Shown: in pieces, positions 57,981-64,000 of the stretch
How the letters are laid out: every line of letters begins with the position of its first letter
How positions within the stretch are numbered: the stretch's first letter is position 1
Source of the DNA: Rhyzopertha dominica
Taxonomy: Eukaryota; Arthropoda; Insecta; Coleoptera; Bostrichidae
Assembly: GCA_025024175.1 (NCBI GenBank)
Contig: QCXZ01000053.1
Span: forward strand, 2,418,001 to 2,482,000
DNA: 64,000 bases
Direction: 5' to 3'
The notes under the pieces: model-generated
The model's database searches: none
What the model was told of the DNA's origin: nothing
What the model saw: only the letters and a program-made list of their open reading frames with translations
Translations under genes and position numbers: made by a program

Positions 57981-58010
57981 GATTAAATTAAATTGCTAAC
58001 GTGGAAACCA

Positions 58011-58259
58011 GCCAGGAAAGCGACATCTCACTGACAAAAATTATTTTTTTTAACATAGGTTAAACTCTAAAATCGTAACACTTAGTGTAGCGTTCTAATA
58101 CATTATAACCACTTCTATTATAATGTAATATTATTGGGTTAGGTTTATGTACAAAAGTAATGGTTTTACATTTACATAGGTTAGCAATTAGTTTACGTTT
58201 ACGAGTGAAGATCATGATTTACAGTCCCTAACATAGAAAGACACAACACATGAAAATAA
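58011..58259. other. No recognisable feature
   Basis: AT-rich sequence. Confidence 0.4.
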
Positions 58260-58975
58260 TTATATGCTTATTTTTCGACATAGCTGCCTTGAACTTTGAT
58301 GCATTTGGTCCAACTATGTTCCAAAGCTCTGATTCCTCTAGAAAAGAATTCTTATGGTTGGTCCTCTAACCAGTCGTTTACTGCTGTCATCACTTGATAA
58401 TCATCATCATATCTGGTCCCACGTACATATTCTTTTAATTTCGGATATAAGAAGTAATCGCTGGGAGCTAGGTCTGGTGAATATGCAGGGTGTTCGTGCA
58501 ACTCGAAATTTGCATGGTGGAGGATGCCACTCCATACTCTGTTGTTTTGACTCTGGGTCAAAGTGGTGGACCCATGTTTCATCAACAGTTACAAATCGAG
58601 AGAAAAACTCATCCGGGTCTGCTGAAGACTTTGCCAGACTGGCTTCAGCATGCAGGATTCTCGAACGTTTGTGATCAGGCGTCAACATTCTAGGGACCCA
58701 GCGTGCAGATAACTTTTTAAGAGCTGAAATATCTGTTAATATTTTTTTCTATTGTGCCATATGAAAAATCTGTAATTTCAGCTATCCAACGAATGGTTAT
58801 TCGCCTATCGGCCATTACCATGTCATGTACACGATTAACATTTTCCTGAACAGTGACAGTTACTGGTCGTCTGGCACCCTTTGCATGTTCAGGTGTTTGT
58901 CTTCACAATTTAAATTCTTGGGACAAATTTTTTACCACTTGGTAAGAATACACCCACCATATCTTTTTTTTCCAT
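58260..58975 (-). mobile_element. Classic mariner (DD34D-type) pseudogene with internal deletion
   Basis: The minus strand keeps RPVTVTVQENVNRVHDMVMA, then DRRITIRWIAEI (58870-58760, the HTH region). It also has MLTPDHKRSRI, FVTVDETWVHHFDPESKQQS (58688-58570, first Asp). In a shifted frame it has HPAYSPDLAPSDYFLYPKLK near 58480-58420 (third Asp), then EFFSRGIRALEHSW and the YVEK-type end. About 80 codons with the second Asp (HQDNAPAH block) are deleted. Confidence 0.85.
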
Positions 58976-59149
58976 TGCTGAAAAGTATTCAAACACTTTC
59001 GGGTAAATTGTAAATTATTTCAGCAAACAACGAATATTATTCAGAAATGTAAGTTGCATGTCTCCAAAAATTATTAGATAAGTTTAAGACTGTTAGAAAT
59101 AGCCAGTTCGAACCAGGGTGAATTTTAAATATAGGGTTTTGGATGTATG
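58976..59149. other. No recognisable feature
   Basis: Short AT-rich spacer. Confidence 0.4.
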
Positions 59150-59640
59150 GCTTAACTTCCCATCAACTCTTTCGTTACATAAATTTGGTCTAAATCTAAA
59201 CATTTAAAACTGAAATTGCTAAAATGGGTATTATTGGTTTTAACTGAAAGGTGCTGCTGCCGAAAATGCAGGTTACGCAACTTATCTTTAAGTTTGAAGT
59301 GAAGACTGCTTGATTCAGATATTACAATATCCATCAACTTATTAACTAAACATGAGAACTCAACATAGCTTAGTGTTGGCGATAATTTAAAATATAATAA
59401 ATTTAACTAGATATTGATTAAGTTTAATTTCTCATAATGTGTCTTCACTTTAGTTTTCAGCCATGTTCTTTGAGCTTTACCTGAGCTGTTATGCTCTTAG
59501 AAGAGATTTTGACAGTAACGAAAACAGGTACAAGGGCTTCTTTAAGGCAAGCTTACGTTCCCAGAAGTATTTGTAATTTGTTACTGACGATGGGTTATTA
59601 GCCGAAAACGTTTCACCTGTTAATAAAATATTGTGGATTA
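59150..59640 (-). mobile_element. Probable 5' end of a Penelope-like element
   Basis: A 61-codon minus-strand frame (59337-59152; LKDKLRNLHFRQQHLS, LDLDQIYVTKELM) looks like the poorly conserved N-terminal region of a PLE protein. A degraded hammerhead lies 250 bp outside its start in the opposite orientation, as in the element at 33072. The assignment rests mainly on that arrangement. Confidence 0.4.
59580..59615 (+). ncRNA. Degraded hammerhead motif
   Basis: CTGACGA (59584-59590), T, then GGGTTATTAGCC (a decayed version of the GGCTA/TAGCC stem II), GAAA (59603-59606) and ACGTTT. Stem I no longer pairs. It resembles the ribozymes of the 33072 element. Confidence 0.5.
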
Positions 59641-60439
59641 AACTTGACGAGGCTTATTGAACAAGAATTGATTAGGTTGGTGTTTCGGCTGCAGCGATTC
59701 GACACAGTCTTGAAATCTGTTTGCAGTGATGTTTGTAATGGCATTTCTATACTTGTACTGACTCAGTAAACATTATTATTAATCGAACAGTGTATACGAA
59801 AGCTCTGTCTGACGGTATCTAGATTTTCCGCGTGATATATTTCAAAACCCGATCTCCCATTTTGTCGTTTCACCTTTTCCAATCCTTCCAATTATTTTTC
59901 CGCGTTGGAGCGTCCATAGCACATTTGACTCGGTCCGTGAAATACAAATTCCACGTCGGGAAATTCCTTGTGCGGATAACCCGAACGTCGCATTTGCGTG
60001 GCGGCCATTGTGACCGTACCCCCGTCGTCTTTTTCATATCAGTGACCGTAATACCGCTCACGTACTATACAGCAGTCCTCGACGAATTCACGTCTGACGG
60101 AACACTCCTATGGCAACGTTTCACCTGATCATGTCACCTAGGCGACCCTATAGTGAAGCCTCGACCCCAAGTCGCAATTATTATTTGGCACGACGGTGGA
60201 AAAGGATCTGGGATGTTTTATTAAAAGGGCCGTAGTCGAGGGCTTTAAATAAAAGAGCGAACTGTTGGAGGTGTTTTGAAGTATTGCTAATTCCCGAATC
60301 AGCAGGGTCTATGATGAAAAAACAGGGCTTGTTATCGGGTCTTCAATCAGTCAATCATATTATATTACCCTATTTTACAATGTTCAAGTTGTTTTAAACC
60401 GCCTAAATATGCCCTTATCATCCAGAATAGATACATATA
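59641..60439. other. No gene; GC-rich island at 59830-60180
   Basis: A 98-codon plus-strand and a 63-codon minus-strand frame overlap in the island, with no motif. It contains GGCGGCCATTGTGAC, a Pleiohomeotic-like GCCAT context, weak evidence for a regulatory role. Confidence 0.35.
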
Positions 60440-61150
60440 TGTATGGAGTATTAAAGAAAAACCCCAATCAGATCTCGATTGTCTTCAACAACTTCATCAA
60501 CACGATGGATAGACGCAAAACCACTAGACCATGATGTAAGGAAGCATCTGTTGACTATATATTCAATTGTTTGAAGTAGGTCTCCACATTCTCAAGAAGG
60601 GTTGATAGATGGATCCCATTTATTAAGGAAAAAGTTGCATTTCCCATGACCAGTGCGAAAGCGATCCAAAGTAACGATCTGCAGGATCGTCTATAAGCTG
60701 TTCACTATATATATCATGTTTCTTAAGTTGCCAAACACAACACCACCCATCTTGAATGGTATAAGGAGCACGCAGGAAATCTTCTGCCCACAGAGGTTTT
60801 CTGTAAGTTAACTGAGTTGTAGGTAGCTCTTGTAAAAATTCCATGTCTCTTGAAAGGTTTTGTTCAAGTACAGCAAAGCCAATGCCATTTCTGCATACAC
60901 AAATTTTCTCGATTGTGTTACTGGAACGTCGCTTAACTAAAGGTGGAAAAGAATAGGCGACAGAACCGATCCTCGTGGAAGACCATTATTCAAAATCCCG
61001 CTGGGACAGCATTCGTTCAATAAGTTTCACAGCAACATCTGTTCTTTCTAAAATCTGCTTGCTCCTTCGGAACTGAGTCTTCAGTAATCTCTGGTAGGGT
61101 AATCTCTGTAGTACAGTTGGAAGCAACGATCTATGACATTGACATATGCA
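60440..61150 (-). mobile_element. Non-LTR retrotransposon fragment (RT and C-terminal knuckle)
   Basis: The minus strand reads LKTQFRRSKQILERTDVAVK (61085-61030), then NNGLPRGSVLSPILFHL near 60985-60935, and FVYAEMALAL (catalytic YADD degraded to YAEM). Near 60670-60560 it has LDRFRTGHGKCNFFLNKWDP, then ECGDLLQTIEYIV, the C-terminal zinc-knuckle-like block of jockey-type elements (RFRTGH..C...L.KW......CDCG..QT..HI). Frameshifts separate the parts. Confidence 0.8.
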
Positions 61151-61164
61151 GAGGGTTCCTAAAT

Positions 61165-61850
61165 GGGCCGTATTAAAAAAATCTTATTGCGTAAAATTTT
61201 AACTTTTCCACTTTTTTGAAATTTGTCAGTTGTTATAATCTAGCAATGAATAAAACATAGAAGATTTTATAACANCCGCAACCTATTTTATATGATACTT
61301 TATAGGTTTTAAATTTCCCAATGTATAAAATAAAAGCCTTTGCACATCATAACGAATTTATACAAATTTAATATAAATAATTACAAACTAGTAAGTACAA
61401 AATTATTTACATTTGCTAAAAAAAAATACAATATTGCACAATAAAATTTATACACGGTATCGATTGTGTTCATTACAGCTTGTTAATAAGCACATGACAA
61501 GAAAGTCACAAACTAAAAAAATTGCTCACTATCACTTTCACTGCTAAAATCACGATTAACTTCTATTATTAATTCTTGTACATGATTCGCTCTGTACCGA
61601 TTTTCAGTGTCCACAATGTCTCCATGCATCGACACTTGTTATTTCAGTTTAGTGTCTAAATTTTGCAGCATGTCATTGCTGAATTTTCCACCGGTGTTCC
61701 CTCGTCGAATTCTTTGTTTCACCTGCCGCCATATGATTTCAATGGGGTTGAAAATGTAATGATATAGGGGTAATCGTAGAATGGTGTGTCCATATTTAGA
61801 AGCGAGAATTTCAATTTTAAATTTCTTCGAAATTTTTCACTCAAAATTTG
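61165..61850 (-). mobile_element. DD82E (Sailor-like) transposon, 3' part
   Basis: It starts with GGGCCGTATTAAAAA, as at 5145, continues through the shared non-coding region, and keeps minus-strand codons for the acidic tail and the block around the Glu (LPLYHYIFNPIEI-like, 61790-61730). It ends in FKIEILASKYGH near 61800-61840. It is very close to the 5140 and 17050 copies but 5'-truncated. Confidence 0.7.
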
Positions 61851-62389
61851 ATTCAAATTTTTATTGAGATCACCCTAATTTATGCCAGTTTTGTTTAATT
61901 TGTTAGATGTACAAATAGATTCATACAGAAAAACTAAAAGTGCTAATAGTGGTTTTAAATCCTTAAAAAATTAGACAAAAACGGCAACTTTTTTTTAGAA
62001 CAAATTATCTCTAAATATGAAGATATAAAAATATCTAGATTTCTTTTGTGAAGAAATGTTACTTGCGGGCTTTCTAAACAGAAATAGTTTCCCAAAGCTT
62101 TTCCAATGTAAATAAACGCAACTTTACTGAAGTTTCACACCTTTTTCTTAACTGACGAAGTTTTCCCTTCATCTTTTTCAATTCCTTTGTAGATATTTGG
62201 ACAGTATCGGAGCAGTCGAGAAGTTAAAACATTAGTGCAAGGGTACGTTGGATACTAGTTAAAGTAATGATAAATCTTTCAAAAGAAAGTGAAGCTTATA
62301 TTAAAATACGATATCAAAGGATTTTATTTGTTAACTTGTATAAAATAATTATATGTCAGTAGTTATTCAATAGGGAATGTGCTGGATTT
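61851..62389. other. No recognisable feature
   Basis: Plus-strand codons near 61910-61980 (KTKSANSGFKSL) are locally open but unassigned. Confidence 0.35.
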
Positions 62390-62520
62390 TCAGGTAGTGG
62401 TCCCTCAGTACCTTTTTGTCTAATTCGACTCCTATAAAAATGGGGTCGTTCTGTTTAAAATAACAAACTTGTAGTCGATATCTCGGCCAGTTGATGTTCA
62501 ATATAGAGATTAAAGTTTTC
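62390..62520. repeat. Dispersed repeat copy (mate at 15585-15660)
   Basis: Shares ATGGGGTCGTT, TAAAATAACAAA and the following TTGATGTTCAATAT region with 15585-15660, diverged. Class unknown. Confidence 0.35.
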
Positions 62521-64000
62521 ACGACTGAAGTCCGTACTGGTAGATACTTATCTGATATTAAGGTCCTTGATTGTAGGAATATTTTGTGGTACTGCAATGA
62601 TGCTATATTGTATATTAAAAATCTTTCCGCATCTTTGAAAACTGCAGTGATTAACTGTCAAGATCTTCTTATTAAGCAGCAACAAAAGAATTAAAACCAA
62701 AGCAAAACACTAGCTATTGTCTTAATGGAAATAGAGCAACTGAAGGAACACCGATGCAGTAATAGCAATAGTCTACCAATTCGTGAGGTCGAAAAACTCA
62801 ACGCTTATCGAGCAAAAACATTATCGGTAACTCCGATTATCAATGACCAACACCTGATAGATAGTAAACGATATCCCTGTACTGTAACAAAAAGATCAAT
62901 TAACAAGTTAGAAATATATCCATTTCGGTTCGTGGATCCTTCTGGTAGTTTTGTTGCCAATCCGGCACCCATGAAAGCGTGGATCTTTTTTTTTCCATAA
63001 CCATGCGGGCATTTAACGAATAGGAATGATTCAGACCTAACCGTTTACCAGTCGTAGATATTATTTTTACGTTGATTTAATCGCTCCAGCTTCTAACTGC
63101 AGTCCTGCTAGGACGAATAAAAAGGGTTTTAAATCCTGCAGCCTCCCTTGATCGAGTCGCACGGCATCTGCAGAACACGACAATTACGCTAAGTGTTCCG
63201 GTGCACTGGAGGGAGGCATTTTCGATTCTTTTGTTCCCCCGAAAAAGAAAGGGTTGAGATTGAACGAAGTGAAAATTGGTTATAAAAACGATTTAGCGAA
63301 TTATCCCCCATTAAACAAATGACCCTGCCCCGAACGGAGGATAGAAATGAAGGTTGCATTGTGCGGTAATGTGCTAGAAAATGCTTCGGGAATTTAAATA
63401 GAAAAATCCCGGGGAGCGGGTGCATATCTTTTCGGAATTATCCAATCCTTCGCAGTACAGTCCAGTACAGTAGAAAATTTAGTTTACAGGTGGCGATAGA
63501 TATGTGTATTGGTGAAGAGTAACGTAAAAGATGGTTTTGGAAAAGCACTACAAAATATTTAGCTGTTTCTATTTCATTTTCTATTTCTTACAAAAAATAT
63601 ATTTTTTATGCAAAAAGGCAACCCTCGTATTTCTCCCAATATATTAATATACAACATTAATGTAGTATAAATCGACATATGTAATAGAACTGCATTCCCT
63701 AGCTTGCAAGTGAACATAATATAGAAAAGGTCGAAATGAGGCCAATATAAAACAAAGGAGCAGATTTGGAAACCTCAGATTGTGAAGACAAGATATAATT
63801 ATGTTTAACGACATGCAATTGTAATTTATATTTAATAAAATATTTGTAACTAGTTTGAATCAAACTGAGTGAAATTTTTTTGTCTAAAGCTATTTCAATC
63901 TCACACACCTTCTCTGACAAAGGAATAGAAAACTATGGAACAATGAATTGAACGAAGGGAGTTAGTTTCCTATATATTTCAAAGGTTAAATGTGAGCCCC
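62521..64000. other. No gene recognised; GC-richer island at 62720-63430
   Basis: A 91-codon plus frame (62725-63000) and a 78-codon minus frame (63425-63189) show no motif. The island resembles the others of the window. The last 550 bp are AT-rich. Confidence 0.35.

Larger units (their letters stand above)
57815..58010. mobile_element. Two hammerhead-bearing terminal repeats fused head to head
   Basis: The left part (57815-57929) matches 38195-38310. The right part (57941-58010) is the same sequence reversed, including the AACGTGGAAACCAGCC block seen inverted at 38248. The central arms, 57885-57929 and 57941-57985, are 45-bp inverted repeats with one mismatch and an 11-base spacer. Confidence 0.78.

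Overview
This is eukaryotic nuclear DNA, AT-rich and packed with decayed transposons. The clearest host gene has insect-like structure. The mix of DUF4817-type and DD82E-type Tc1/mariner elements, jockey/CR1-like retrotransposons and Penelope-like elements (PLEs) fits an arthropod. A candidate intron of only 35-44 bp fits a beetle, but that is inference. Isolated N bases mark a draft assembly.

Host genes. (1) A Runx-family transcription factor (runt/lozenge/RunxA/RunxB type) lies on the + strand. The exon at 6991-7191 encodes the end of the Runt DNA-binding domain. It joins in phase to 21939-22112, across a 14.7 kb intron full of transposons, and then across a tiny intron to the last exon, which ends in the Groucho-recruiting VWRPY at 22830. 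A poly(A) signal follows at 23105. The first half of the Runt domain lies upstream of the window. (2) At 36206-36917 five very short, phase-compatible candidate exons form an unrecognised + strand gene. A possible 5' non-coding exon ends at a good splice donor at 28767.

Mobile DNA fills most of the rest. At least nine PLE fragments are present; the best, 33072-34785, keeps YVDD, a GIY-YIG domain, inverted ~170 bp arms and a complete minimal hammerhead ribozyme in each arm. Other hammerhead motifs lie at 1491, 14342, 38268, 57890, 57941 and, degraded, at 13143, 54868 and 59584. There are also five DD82E (Sailor-like) transposase copies plus one fragment, several mariner-like elements (DUF4817/DD37D, DD41D and classic DD34D types), four non-LTR retrotransposon fragments, a Harbinger fragment, two tyrosine-recombinase (Crypton-like) fragments, two hairpin MITEs and two candidate elements with G-rich inverted ends.

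Between these lie GC-richer islands of 200-900 bp (for example 4440, 9300, 15800, 19600, 26700, 39060, 42030, 48250, 51240, 57400, 59830 and 62700). They contain open frames but nothing recognisable. Around a developmental regulator they may be conserved regulatory DNA; this is inference only. A ~340 bp module occurs twice (30791 and 34851) in the presumed first intron of the second gene.
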